DNA of 64,000 bases from Bufo bufo. Taxonomy: Eukaryota; Chordata; Amphibia; Anura; Bufonidae. The notes below the pieces were generated by a model, which worked only from the letters and a program-made list of their open reading frames with translations, was not told the DNA's origin and ran no database searches. Made by a program: the position numbers and the translations under genes. Location: positions 210,371,359 to 210,435,358 of the forward strand of contig NC_053390.1 of assembly GCF_905171765.1 (NCBI RefSeq), written 5' to 3'. Below are positions 12,253 to 23,783 of the stretch, in pieces; the first letter of the stretch is position 1; each line of letters begins with the position of its first letter.

Positions 12253-12750
12253 AGTACTAATGGCCACATTATGCCTCCTCACAGTAGTAATGCCCACACT
12301 GTGCCCCCTCACAGTACTAATGCCCACATTGTGCCCCCTCACTGTAGTAATGCCCACTTTGTGTACCCTCACTTTAGTAATGCCTACCTTGTGCCCCCTC
12401 ACTGTAGTAATGCCCACATTGTGCCCCCCTCACTGTAGTAATGCCTACCTTGTGCCCCCTCATTGTAGTAATGCCTACCTTGTGCCCCCTCACTGTAGTA
12501 ATGCCTACCTTGTGCCCCCTCACTGTAGTAATGCCTATTTTGTGCCCCTCACTGTACTAATGCCCTCCTTGTGCCCCCTCACTCTACTAATGCCCTCCTT
12601 GTGCCCCCCCACTCTACTAATGCCCTCCTTGTGCCCCCTCACTCTACTAATGCTCACCTTGTGCCCCCTCACTCTACTAATGCTCACCTTGTGCCCTCTC
12701 ACTCTACTAATGCTCACCTTGTGCCCCCTCACTTTAGTAATGCCACCTTC
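12253..12750. repeat. VNTR, about 30-bp unit, roughly 16-17 copies
   Basis: The unit is close to GTGCCCCCTCACTGTAGTAA followed by TGCCTACCTT. Left-hand units differ mainly by point changes (CAGTACTAATG versus ACTGTAGTAATG), and right-hand units share CTCTACTAATGCTCACC. The 30-base unit is a multiple of three, which is why long stop-free frames run through it on both strands; it is not coding. Similar C-rich VNTR cores sit in hAT-like contexts at 26010-26530 and 60245-61460. Confidence 0.92.
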
Positions 12751-13143
12751 AGCTCCATTAATAAAGCTAAAAAAAAAAAAACACAGAAATACTCCCGTTT
12801 CCCTGATGATCTGAGCACATCCGGCGTTCCCCAGCAGCAGATGCGGTCGCACATGGCGCTGCTGGCTGTGCAGGAGGCCGATTCCCGGGCCTTCTCCGCT
12901 CCTCCCACACAGGCAGCAGCGCGATGTGTGACCTGCTAGGAGCGCCAGGGCTCAGCTGAATGGTAAAGCAGAGAGTGGATGGCTCCCTGCTTCACCATGT
13001 AAATGAACTGTCCGGCGGGTGCACCCTCAAGCCTCTGCGCCCGGGGCACAAGCCCCGCTTGCCCTTCCTGCTTGGGCGACTCCCTGGGCATCAGCTCCCC
13101 AGGATATTTCCCTGTAGGGTCTATGGCCAGTCCACCCCTGCAT
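12751..13143 (-). mobile_element. hAT-like element end adjoining the VNTR
   Basis: Read on the minus strand, the right edge begins CAGGGGTGGACTGGCCATAG, matching the left edge at 25056 (CAGGGGCGGATTGGCCATAG). A CAGGGG terminus is typical of hAT superfamily elements. No transposase or 8-bp duplication can be shown, and the far end is not resolved, so the VNTR at 12253-12750 may belong to the same element. Confidence 0.5.
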
Positions 13144-13258
13144 GTGAATGTAGCAGTTCAGTGGAATGGGTTCACTGTCTTACAAACTCGAACAATACCC
13201 TGATGATGGAAACATTGCCTGTCTGTTCAGATTGTACTCTATACAAGTATCAGGATAT

Positions 13259-13493
13259 GGGTCCATTCACACGTCCATTGTTTCTTTCCTGATCTGTTCC
13301 GTTTTTTGCGGAACAGATCTGGACCAGATCTGGACCCATTCATTTTCAATGGGTCCTGAAAAAAATCGGACAGCTCAATGTCTGATTTTTTTTCTGGACC
13401 CATTGAAAATGAATGTGTACAGATCTGGTCCAGATCTGTTCCGCAAAAAACGGAACAGATCAGGAAAGAAACAACTGACGTGTGAATGGACCC
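13259..13493. mobile_element. Palindromic MITE (GGGTCCATTCACACG ends)
   Basis: The left end GGGTCCATTCACACGTC and right end GACGTGTGAATGGACCC are inverted, and most of the 235 bases fold back on themselves. The triplet after the right end is TTA; the left flank is TAT, so the duplication is imperfect. TTA/TAA triplets at other members of this group suggest PIF/Harbinger-type mobilisation. Confidence 0.8.
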
Positions 13494-13894
13494 TTAGATG
13501 ATTATTTTGCTATTTAACCACCTCCGGACCGCCTAACGCACGGATGCGTCCGGAAGGTGGTTGATTCATTCCTCCTGGACGCATCCGTGCGTCATCTCGC
13601 AAGACGCGAGATTTCCTGTGAACGCGCGCACACAGGCGCGCGCGCTCACAGCAACGGAAGGTAAGAGAGTGGATCTCCAGCCTGCCAGCGGCGATCGTTC
13701 GCTGGCAGGCTGGAGATGTGATTTTTTTAACCCCTAACAGGTATATTAGACGCTGTTATGATAACAGCGTCTAATATACCTGCTACCTGGTCCTCTGGTG
13801 GTCCCCTTTGTTTGGATCGACCACCAGAGGACACAGGTAGCTCAGTAAAGTAGCACCAACCACCACTACACTACACTACACCCCCCCCGTCACT

Positions 13895-14525
13895 TATTAA
13901 CCCCTTATTCACCCCTGATCACCCCAGATCACCCCATATAGACTCTCTGATCACCCCCCTGTCATTGATCACCCCCCTGTCATTGATCACCCCCCTGTAA
14001 GGCTGCATTCAGATGTCCGTATGAATTTTACGGATCCACTGATAGATGGATCGGATCCGCAAAACACATACGGACGTCTGAATGGAGCCTTACAGAGGAG
14101 TGATCAATGACGAAGGTGATCACCCCATATAGACTCCCTGATCACCCCCCTGTCATTGATCACCCCCCTGTAAGGCTGCATTCAGATGTCCGTATGATTT
14201 TTACGGATCCACTGATACATGGATCGGATCCGCAAAACACATACGGACATCTGAATGGAGCCTTACAGGGGGGTGATCACCCCATATAGACTCCCTGATC
14301 ACCCCCCTGTCATTAATCACCCCCCTGTCATTGATCACCCCCCTGTAAGGCTGCATTCAGATGTCCGTATGATTTTTACGGATCCACTGATACATGGATC
14401 GGATCCGCAAAACATACGGACATCTGAATGGAGCCTTATAGGGGGGTGATCAATGACAGGGGGGTGATCACCCCATATAGACTCCCTGATCACCCCCCCT
14501 GTCATTGATCACCCCCCTGTAAGGC
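13895..14525. repeat. Tandem array with captured MITE, short version (3-4 units)
   Basis: Units start at ATCACCCCATATAGACTC and contain one to three copies of an 18-base TGTCATTGATCACCCCCC module, then a palindrome of about 95 bases that opens TAAGGCTGCATTCAGATGTC and closes GACATCTGAATGGAGCCTTA. The palindrome has the form of a TTA/TAA-target MITE. The homologous array at 38581-40370 has nine units. Confidence 0.85.
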
Positions 14526-16440
14526 TCCATTCAGACATTTTTTTGGCCCAAGTTAGCGGAATTTTTTTTTTTTTTTCTTACAAAGTCTCATATTCCACTA
14601 ACTTGTGTCAAAAAATAAAATCTCACATGAACTCACCATACCCCTCACGGAATCCAAATGCGTAAAATTTTTTAGACATTTATATTCCAGACTTCTTCTC
14701 ACGCTTTAGGGCCCCTAGAATGCCATGCCAGTATAAATACCCCACATGTGACCCCATTTTGGAAAGAAGACACCCCAAGGTATTCCGTGAGGGGCATATT
14801 GAGTCCATGAAAGATTGAAATTTTTGTCCCAAGTTAGCGGAAAGGGAGACTTTGTTTAGAAAAATAAAAAATATCAATTTCCGCTAACTTGTGCCAAAAA
14901 AATAAAATTTCTATGAACTCGCCAGGCCCCTCATTGAATACCTTGGGGTGTCTTCTTTCCAAAATGGGGTCACATGTGGGGTATTTATACTGCCCTGGCA
15001 TTCTAGGGGCCCTAAAGCGTGAGAAGAAGTCTGGGATCCAAATGTCTAAAAATGCCCTCATAAAAAGGAATGTGGGCCCCTTTGCGCATCTAGGCTGCAA
15101 AGAAGTGTCACACATCTGGTATCGCCGTACTCAGGAGAAGTTGGGCAATGTGTTTTGGGGTGTCATTTTACATATACCCATGCTGGGTGAGATAAATATC
15201 TTGGTCAAATGCCAACTTTGTATAAAAAAAATGGGAAAAGTTGTCTTTTGCCGAGATATTTCTCTCACCCAGCATGAGTATATGTAAAAAGACACCCCAA
15301 AACACATTGCCCAACTTCTCCTGAATACGGCGATACCACATGTGTGACACTTTTTTGCAGCCTAGGTGGGCAAAGGGGCCCACATTCCAAAGAGCACCTT
15401 TCGGATTTCACAGGTCATTTACCTACTTACCACACATTAGGGCCCCTAGAATGCCAGGGCAGTATAACTACCCCACAAGTGACCCCATTTTGGAAAGAAG
15501 ACACCCCAAGGTATTCGCTGATGGGCATAGTGAGTTCATGGAAGTTTTTATTTTTTGTCACAAGTTAGTGGAATATGAGACTTTGTAAGAAAAAAAAAAA
15601 AAAAATCATCATTTTCCGCTAACTTGTGACAAAAAATAAAAAATTCGAGGAACTCGCCATGCCCCTCACGGAAACTTGTGGGGTAGTTATACTGCCCTGG
15701 CATTCTAGGGGCCCAAATGTGTGGGAAGTATTTTGAAATCAAAGCGTGTAAAAAATGGCCGGTGAAATCCGAAAGGTGCTCTTTGGAATGTGGGCCCCTT
15801 TGCCCACCTAGGCTGCAAAAAAGTGTCACACATGTGGTATCTCCGTACTCAGGAGAAGTTGGGCAATGTGTTTTGTGGTGTCATTTTACATATACCCATG
15901 CTGGGTGAGATAAATATCTTGGTCAAATGCCAACTTTGTATAAAAAAATTGGAAAAGTTGTCTTTTGCCAAGATATTTCTCTCACCCAGCATGGGTATAT
16001 GTAAAATGACACCCCAAAACACATTGCCCAACTTCTCCTGAGTACGGAGATACCACATGTGTGACACTTTTTTGCAGCCTAGGTGGGCAAAGGGGCCCAC
16101 ATTCCAAAGAGCACCTTTCGGATTTCACCGGCTATTTTTTACAGATTTTGATTTCAAGCTACTTACCACACATTTGGGCCCCTAGAATGCCAGGGCAGTA
16201 TAACTGCCCCACAAGTGACCCCATTTTGGAAAGAAGACACCCCAAGGTATTCGCTGATGGGCATAGTGAGTTTATAGAAGTTTTTATTGTCACAAGTTAG
16301 TGGAATATGAGACTTTGTAAGAAAAAAAAAAAAGAAAAAAAAAATCATCATTTTCCGCTAACTTGTGACAAAAAATAAAAAGTTCTATGAACTCACTATA
16401 CCCATCAGCGAATACCTTAGGGTGTCTACTTTCCGAAATG
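14525..16440. repeat. Alternating-orientation module array
   Basis: Modules containing GTGGGCCCCTTTGC and the flanking CCGCTAACTTGTG recur on both strands in alternation, centred near 14890, 15235, 15595 and 15960. As a result the same meaningless peptide (MGPFAHLGCKKVSH) appears on the plus strand near 15790 and on the minus strand ending near 15383 and 16100. Any single strand could form several adjacent hairpins of 300-400 bases. Confidence 0.8.
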
Positions 16441-16957
16441 GGGTCATTTGTGGGGTGTTTGTACTGTCTGGGCATTGTAGAACCTCAGGAAACATGACAG
16501 GTGCTCAGAAAGTCAGAGCTGCTTCAAAAAGCGGAAATTCACATTTTTGTACCATAGTTTGTAAACGCTATAACTTTTACCCAAACCATTTTTTTTTTTT
16601 ACCCAAACATATTTTTTTTTATCAAAGACATGTAGAACAATAAATTTAGAGCAAAATTTATATATGGATGTCGTTTTTTTTGCAAAATTTTACAACTGAA
16701 AGTGAAAAATGTCATTTTTTTGCAAGAAAATCGTTAAATTTCGATTAATAACAAAAAAAGTAAAAATGTCAGCAGCAATGAAATACCACAAAATGAAAGC
16801 TCTATTAGTGAGAAGAAAAGGAGGTAAAATTCATTTGGGTGGTAAGTTGCATGACCGAGCAATAAACTGTTAAAGTAGTGTAGGTCAGAAGTGTAAAAAG
16901 TGGCCTGGTCATTAAGGGTGTTTAAGCTAAGGGGGCTGAGGTGGTTAAATAGTTTAA

Positions 16958-17082
16958 TGGAGTTCTCTGTGCTTTTACTATTGATGACCTATCCTCAGGC
17001 CAGATGTTGGACTCCTGCCAATCTGATATTGATGACCTAGCATAGGTCATCAATAGTAAAAGCCTGGACAACCCCTTTAATC
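16958..17082. mobile_element. Fragmentary TTAA MITE
   Basis: CTTTTACTATTGATGACCTA on the left faces TAGGTCATCAATAGTAAAAG on the right, and the right end is followed by CCCCTTTAA. The central part is short and the left end is diverged, so this is a deleted copy. Confidence 0.6.
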
Positions 17083-17218
17083 ATTATAAATGATATTTGG
17101 AATGGATGAAAAAGACAAGTTGCATAAAGAAAATCATAGGTAATATATATTTTTTTTTTTGGGGGGGGGGGAGCTGAATTATGAATTTCACAGATCTAAA
17201 ATATAACGTTTATTTTTA

Positions 17219-17675
17219 GGCCCCTTTCACATGAGCGTTACAGATTGGCTCGGGATGCGCTCAGGATGTGTTCAGTGAAACTCGCACCATTTCGCAATTA
17301 AGTTTAGTCAGTTTTGTCTGCGATTGTGTTCAGTATTTCAGTTTTTCCCCATGGGTGCAATCATTTTTGATGTGTTTTTCACTCGCGCGAAAAAAAACTG
17401 AAGGTTTACAAAAAAACATCTCCTAGCAACCATCAGTGAAAAACAATTGCATCCGGACTTCACTGAAGCCCCATTCACTTCTATGGGGCCAGGGCTGCAT
17501 GAAAAACGCAGTATGTAAAACATGCTGCAATTCTCACACAACACAGAACTGATGCGTTAAAAATGCTCATGTACACAGACCCATTGAAATGAATAGGTGA
17601 GGATTCAGTGCGGGTGCTATGTGTTCACTTCAAGCATCGCACCCACGCGAAAAACTCGTTCATGTGAAAGGGGCC
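17219..17675. mobile_element. Palindromic MITE with TTA duplication (457 bp)
   Basis: Ends GGCCCCTTTCACATGAG and CATGTGAAAGGGGCC are inverted. TTA flanks both sides (17216-17218 and 17676-17678). No open frame of note. Confidence 0.85.
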
Positions 17676-17718
17676 TTATACTTTAGAGAGGAAATGCGTA
17701 GGAGTGTAGGATTTAGGG

Positions 17719-18121
17719 CTCTTTCTGTCCAGATGTGAACAGATAGTATCCAGACTGAATCCTTACCCATTCATTTCAATGGCTATGTGTACATGATCGT
17801 TGTTTATCACTGATCATCATTGCGTTCAGAAAAAATCTCAGCATGTTTTATACTGTGTTTTTATTTTTTTCACGCAGCCCTGGCTCGGTAAAAGTGAATG
17901 GGACTTGTGTGAAAAACGGAAGGCATCCGGATGCAATGAATTTTTCTTCAGTTTTTCTTCACGCGCGTGAAGCACGCATTCAGGACTGATTGCACCGACA
18001 CGGAAAAAACTGAAACACTGAACGAAATAGCAGACAAAACTGATTCAGCTTTCATGGAAGACCATTTGTTTTTCCCTGAACAGACCCTGACTCCTTCCGT
18101 ATCGTTCGTGTGAAATATGCT
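17719..18121. mobile_element. Degenerate relative of the palindromic MITEs
   Basis: Contains GGGCTCTTTCTGTCCAGATG near the left and TCCGTATCGTTCGTGTGAAA near the right, plus the CATTCATTTCAATGG motif common to this MITE group. The termini no longer pair well. Confidence 0.5.
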
Positions 18122-18540
18122 TTAAAGAGTAACTGTCGCTTCTCCTAACATGTGAATTTTATTAACTACTTGAATTCCACATGTAATACCAATTATGGAA
18201 TCTATTCTTATGACTCCATGTTGTGCCATTCCAGTATTATTCCTGCTAGAAGTTTACAAATAAGTTGCCAGCAGCCTGCAGTAAAGGTACTGCTGGCTGT
18301 TACCAGTAATGGGTGTGCCTGACTCTGTCCAATCAGTGCTGCTGGTGTCATACTGTGCAGGGATACCCCCCCCCCCAACTGGTAACACCCATCTGTACCT
18401 TTACTGCAAATGGCTGACAATTCATTCATAACTTCTAGCAGGGATAATAAAGGAGCAGATGTTCCAGAAGTGTTATTACATGGGGAATGCAAGTAGTTAC
18501 TACAACAGCCATGTCAGGAGAGGTGACAGGTCCTCTTTAA
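18122..18540. mobile_element. TTAA MITE (419 bp)
   Basis: TTAAAGAGTAACTGTC on the left faces GGTGACAGGTCCTCTTTAA on the right. TTAA flanks both ends. It belongs to the same terminal-repeat style as the elements at 46699-47156 and 50982-51509. Confidence 0.75.
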
Positions 18541-19233
18541 GCGTGCAGGGTGAGATAGATAAGCTCAGGGATTAGGTTCTGTCGCTGGATCAGGGGTCGC
18601 CCTTGTCAAGGCAGGCGCTCCGCTAATATCCAGCTTGGGGCTTAGCATTGCTCGACAGCAGTTATCTAGGGCTCGCTAGACTACCACAATATTAGACCTA
18701 ATGCAGCGGTGCCTAAAGAATACACAGAACATAGCATTCTCGGTCCGTGATGCACCGGTATTACATACTTTTTAACTAGATATCAGATAATATCAGCAAA
18801 AATAAAAGTTGTGTTTTAGATGGGTAGCGAACTCTCATGAGGATGTAAATGGAGTTATAGCTCTTATATCCCTATTAACCCCCCCCGAACTTGCACTAGT
18901 GGAGGATCTGCGAGAGGTTCTGGCTCATATATTATGTCATTCAATCTCATGGGCAGCTGTAGTTTGAGATCCAAGAAGACATGGAAAGATTGTAGGTCAA
19001 GTGTTCCTAGTGTGACGTGCATCTCCTGCGCTCCAAGGTCACACAAGTATCTTGTTTCACCATGACCTAAAGTTCAGGCTAAAATAGGAAACGCTTCTAA
19101 TGCTCTTGTGCTTGCCAGGCCCTGTGACCTAGATCTGGCTGGAAGGTGATATATGTTATGTCTCCTGAAGCTGCTCTGAACTTCTCACTCACCTTTTCCT
19201 GCCCAATCTGCTGTAATCTACAGGTCCGCTGTA
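18541..19233. other. Unassigned sequence
   Basis: No recognised family. A 60-codon minus-strand frame (18864-19046) has no known motif. The stretch 18541-18900 has the feel of an LTR (low complexity, no frame), but no partner repeat exists in the window. Confidence 0.25.
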
Positions 19234-19236
19234 TTA

Positions 19237-21691
19237 GGCTTATTGCACACGACAGTATATTTTCACGGTCCGCAAAACGGGGTCCCGTTTTTCCGTGATC
19301 CGTGACCGTTTTTTCGTCCGTGGGTCTTCCTTGATTTTTGGAGGATCCTCGGACATGAAAAAAAAGTCGTTTTGGTGTCCGCCTGGCCGTGCGGAGCCAA
19401 ACGGATCCGTCCTGAATTACAATGCAAGTCAATGGGGACGGATCCGTTTGACGTTGACACAATATGGTGCCATTTCAAACGGATCCGTCCCCATTGACTT
19501 TCAATGTAAAGTCTGGAGTCCCTTATATACCATCGGATCGGAGTTTTCTCCAATCCGATGGTATATTTTAACTTGAAGCGTCCCCATCACCATGGGAACG
19601 CCTCTATGTTAGAATATACTGTCGGATATGAGTTAGATCGTGAAACCTCATTTCCGACAGTATATTCTAACACAGAGGCGTTCCCATGGTGATGGGGACG
19701 CTTCTAGTTAGAATATACTACAAACTGTGTACATGACTGCCCCCTGCTGCCTAGCAGCATCCGATCTCTTACAGGGGGCCGTGATCAGCACAATTAACCC
19801 CTCAGGTGCCGCACCTGAAGGGGTTAATTGTACTATCATATCCCCCTGTAAGAGATCAGGGCTGCCAGGCAGCAGGGGGCAGACCCCCCCCCCTCCCCAG
19901 TTTGAATATCATTGGTGGCCAGTGCGGCCCCCCCCCCTTCCTCCCTCTATTGTAATAATTTGTTTGTGGCACAGTGTGCGCCCCCCCCTTCCTCCCTCTA
20001 TTGTAATAATTCGTTGGTGGCACAGTGTGCCCCCCCCTTCCTCCCTCTATTGTAATAATTCGTTGGTGGCACAGTGTGCCCCCCCCCTTCCTCCCTCTAT
20101 TGTAATAATTCGTTGGTGGCACAGTGTGCCCCCCCCTTCCTCCCTCTATTGTAATAAATCGTTGGTGGCACAGTGTGCGCCCCCCCCCCCCTTCCTCCCT
20201 CTATTGTAATAAATCGTTGGTGGCACAGTGTGCGCCCCCCCCCCCTTCCTCCCTCTATTGTAATAAATCGTTGGTGGCACAGTGTGCGCCCCCTCCCCTT
20301 CCTCCCTCTATTGTAATAAATCGTTGGTGGCACAGTGTGCGCCCCCCCTCCCCCTTCCTCCCTCTATTGTAATAAATCGTTGGTGGCACAGTGTGCGCCC
20401 CCCATCGGCCCCCCCTCCCTCTATAGCATTAACAACATTGGTGGCCAGTGTGCAGCCTCCCATCCCCCCCCCCCCCCGATCATTGGTGGCAGCGGGTTAC
20501 TAGCAATAGTACAATAGTAAAAGATTCATACTTACCTGGGAGCTGCGATTTTCGTGCCCGGCCGGGAGCTCCTCCTACTGGTAAGTGACAGTTCATTTAG
20601 CAATGCGCCGCACAGACCCTGTCACTTACCAGTAGGTGGAGCTCCCGGCCGGACACGAACATCGCAGCAGCAGCCAGCAGCAGGTAAGTATGAATCTTCT
20701 ACTATTGTACTATTGCTAAGTAACCATGGCAACCAGGACTGTAGTAGCGTCCTGGTTGCCATGGTTACCGATCAGAGCCCCAGCGATTAAACTGGGACTC
20801 CGATCGGAACTCCGCTGCCACCAATGATGGGGGGGGGGGAGATGGGAGGCCGCACACTGGCTAACAATGTTGTTAATGCTATAGAGGGAGGGGGGGCCGA
20901 TGGAGGGCGCACACTGTGCCACCAACGAATTATTACAATAGAGGGAGGGAGGGAGGGGGGGCGCACACTGTGCCACCAACGAATAATTACAATAGAGGGA
21001 GGGGGGGGGCCGCACTGGCCACCAACCTATTATTACAATAGAGGGGGGGGGTCGCACTGGCCACCAATGATATTCAAACTGGGGAGGGGGGGAGGGTCTG
21101 CCCCCTGCTGCCTGGCAGCCCTGATCTCTTACAGGGGGATATGATAGTACAATTAACCCATTCAGGTGCCGCACCTGAAGGGGTTAATTGTGCTGATCAC
21201 GGCCCCCTGTAAGAGATCGGGTGCTGCCAGGCAGCAGGGGGCAGTCTTGTACACAGTTTGTAGTGTATTCTAACTAGAAGCGTCCCCATCACCATGGGAA
21301 CGCTTCTGTGTTAGAATATACTGTCGGTTCTGAGTTTTCACGAAGTGAAAACTCAGCTATGAAAAAGCTTTTATGCAGACGGATCTTCGGATCCGTCTGT
21401 ATAAAAAGTAACCTACGGCCACGGATCACGGACACGGATGCCAATCTTGTGTGCATCCGTGTTCTTTCACGGACCCATTGACTTGAATGGGTCCGTGAAC
21501 CGTTGGCCGTGAAAAAAATAGGACAGGTCCTATTTTTTTCACGGCCAGGAAACACGGATCTCGGATGCGGCTGCAAAACGGTGCATTTTCCGTTTTTTCC
21601 ACGGACCCATTGAAAGTCATGGGGTCCGCGAAAAAAAATGGAAAACGGCACAACGGCCACGGGTGCACACAACGGTCGTGTGAAAGAGGCC
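19237..21691. mobile_element. Giant foldback MITE, about 2.45 kb, with TTA duplication
   Basis: TTA flanks it at 19234-19236 and 21692-21694. The left arm from about 19560 to 20560 is mirrored by the right arm from about 20640 to 21330: TTAGAATATACTGTCGG, CCCCCTGCTGCC, TCTCTTACAGGGGG and AGGTGCCGCACCTGAAGGGG all occur in both arms in opposite order and strand. The centre is an inverted pair around ACTGGTAAGTGACAG (20578) and CTGTCACTTACCAGT (20619). The outer 300 bases pair less well. A VNTR in the left arm is expanded relative to its mirror copy. No coding capacity. Confidence 0.85.
19938..20400. repeat. About 51-54-bp VNTR, nine units, in left arm of the foldback
   Basis: Units start CTTCCTCCCTCTATTGTAAT and end TGGCACAGTGTGCG plus a C-run. 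Starts are at about 19938, 19989, 20038, 20088, 20137, 20191, 20245, 20299 and 20354. The mirror arm (about 20905-21060) holds only two to three units. Length varies mostly through the C-run. Confidence 0.93.
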
Positions 21692-21957
21692 TTAGGTAGA
21701 TTTTAATTTTTAACACTCAAAAATTACAACTAAGTACGGTATAATAGTAAACTAGGGCTACATCAACGTGTGTGATGGCCTGTAGTAGTGAGCCGCACTA
21801 CAGAAGAGACATGGATATGCTGTGGATTTATGGATGTACCACAAGCGTGGCTGCACATAATGCGGATTATGCACGGTTTTTGTATCAGCAAAGTGGATAA
21901 GTCATTAAGAAATCTAATCAATACTTTACGAAAAAAAAAAAATCTGCATCATAAATT

Positions 21958-22445
21958 GGTCAGCAGGAAAATGGTTATTAACCTGGCTGACATTAGTGAT
22001 GTACTAATGTCATCTGAACATAACTATATTAGTGCCATCTCACTGCGTGCCGCCGTTATTGAGAAAAAATAACTTTTATAATATGCAAATGAGCCTTTAG
22101 GAGCAGGGAGGTCGTTGCCCCTGCTCCTAGAGGCTCCGCTCTCCCACCTCTGGCCACGACCTGCTACACTTGATTGACAGGGCCAGGAAGTGCTGGTCTC
22201 ATCTTGCCGGCCTTGTCTGCCGTGGAAATCTTGCGACTGCGCCGTCCCGTTCAGTATTCGGCGCAGTGAGTGAAGGGCGCTCGCCGGCCAGAGGTGGGAG
22301 AGAGGAGCCTCTAGATGCAGGGGCAATGACCCCCCTGCTCCTAAAGGCTCATTTGCATATTATAAAAGTTATTTTCAGATGACATTAGTACATCACTAAT
22401 GTCAGCCAGGTAATAACCATTTTCCTGCTGACAGAAACCCTTTAA
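21958..22445. mobile_element. Palindromic MITE, TTAA right flank
   Basis: GTCAGCAGGAAAATGGTTAT on the left pairs with ATAACCATTTTCCTGCTGAC on the right, and the arms continue through GACATTAGTGATGTAC and ATGCAAATGAGCC. The right end runs into CCCTTTAA (TTAA 22442-22445). The left terminus is missing, so about 20 bases have been lost there. Confidence 0.8.
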
Positions 22446-23034
22446 ACATCATGTTAATTTATGCTGCAGATATCCACCACATACTGTATTTCATCCTTTG
22501 CATGACATAGGGTGAAATCCACGGCAAATCCACTGCAGAAATGAGGCAAAATCAGCAGAATTTCCACTGCAGAAAATCCACCCCACGTGGCTGCACCCCT
22601 CAGGGGCCATTCACTTGGCAACTTTTGCAGCCAGAGTTTGTTGCGGTTTCAGTGCCAAATAGCCAACATGTCCTTTCTTAGCGCAGTCATTGCCATAAAC
22701 CTCAATGGTAAGTGTATTCTGGGTGGCCAGTGACAGCTTTATGGCGCAGAATCCGTTATAAATTTCTGATGTCAAAAGGCGTCGTGTAGGAGGTTGAATT
22801 CACACATGGCAGATTTGTTGCAGAAACTTCTGCGACTGAATAACAGTTTCATTAAACGTATCTTCACATGTGATGGGAAAATCCGCCCAAAAATCCGCTA
22901 CATAAAGACTTCCCCTATGTGATCCTATGGGGTTAAAAAGCCTAATAATGCTGCTGCGTAAATCATATGTTGCAGCTTTTCCAAAGTAGAATGTCTCTAT
23001 TCATTTCATTGGGGGATGTAATCTGCATCAAAAA
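22446..23034. other. Degenerate MITE-like sequence
   Basis: Fragments such as GGTGAAATCCACGGCAAATC and TTCACATGTGATGGG suggest old copies of the palindromic MITE group. No termini or frames can be defined. Confidence 0.35.
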
Positions 23035-23037
23035 TAA

Positions 23038-23249
23038 GGGCTCATTCACACGACTGTGGTTTTGGTCCGCATCTGATCCCAATTTTTTGCAGATCGGATG
23101 TGGACCCTTTCACTTTGTGTGCTGTCCGCATCCATATGAACTTTATTGCGGGGGGGGGGGAATGACGGCAGGCTCTCGGCCGATATTTGTCTTTTGAGGA
23201 TCCGGGATTTTCAGATTACAAAAACGACAAGGGCCGTGTGCATGAGCCC
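23038..23249. mobile_element. Palindromic MITE with TAA duplication (212 bp)
   Basis: Ends GGGCTCATTCACACGAC and GGCCGTGTGCATGAGCCC are inverted, with TAA at 23035-23037 and 23250-23252. Confidence 0.8.
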
Positions 23250-23483
23250 TAACAAAGATCTGCATCCTAATCTATACGTAAAAATCTGCACCTGCGTATT
23301 TTCTGACGGATAGGCATCCTTATCTGAATGGGCTTGTTTTGGCAGCAAACACATGGATTTCTGTAAGCTCCAGATAAATGGGACTGCAGATAATGTAGAA
23401 GGAAGGATGAGAAATGGAAGAAAAAGGAGAGGAGAAGGAGGTGGAGTGAAAGAGAGAGCAATATAGGGGGAAATCTGATGTAA

Positions 23484-23780
23484 GGGCCCATTCACATGAC
23501 TGTATTTATGGATCCACATCCGTTCCGCAATTTTGTGGATTGGATGCAGACCCATTCATTTCAATGGTGCCGCAAAAGATGTGCTGTCCGCATCCGTACT
23601 TTTGTTCTGCAGCGCCGCAAAAAAGATAAAACGTGTCTTATTCTTGTCCGCATAGGATAGGCATTTCTATCATACGGTTAGTCGCTTCATTCCGCAAAAT
23701 GCAGAATACACACGACTGCCATTATCCGTGTTTAGCGGATTTGTGGACCGCAAAACACATATGGTCGTGTGAATGTACCC
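23484..23780. mobile_element. Palindromic MITE with TAA duplication, first of a pair
   Basis: Ends GGGCCCATTCACATGAC and GTCGTGTGAATGTACCC. TAA lies at 23481-23483 and 23781-23783. The second TAA is shared with the next element. Confidence 0.82.
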
Positions 23781-23783
23781 TAA

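Larger units (their letters stand above)
13514..16948 (+). mobile_element. TTAA-target transposon, family B (3,435 bp)
   Basis: Bounded by TTAACCACCTCCGGACC and GCTGAGGTGGTTAA, with TTAA at 13514-13517 and 16945-16948. Inside are, in order: a CG-rich terminal hairpin region (13520-13830), a tandem array with a captured palindromic MITE (13895-14525), a region of alternating inverted modules (14525-16440), and an AT-rich right end. No transposase. A second copy at 38175-42838 has the same order but a much longer array. Confidence 0.87.

Noticed and set aside
12260..12814. A 184-codon plus-strand frame
   Set aside because: It is produced by a 30-base VNTR, a multiple of three, and the opposite strand is open as well.
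15168..16100. Repeated peptide MGPFAHLGCKKVSH on both strands
   Set aside because: The same DNA module occurs in alternating orientation inside a transposon. A real gene family would not be mirrored this way.
19938..20400. Evenly spaced repeats resembling a CRISPR array
   Set aside because: There are no unique spacers: the whole unit is repeated, C-runs vary in length, and the setting is a eukaryotic foldback element.
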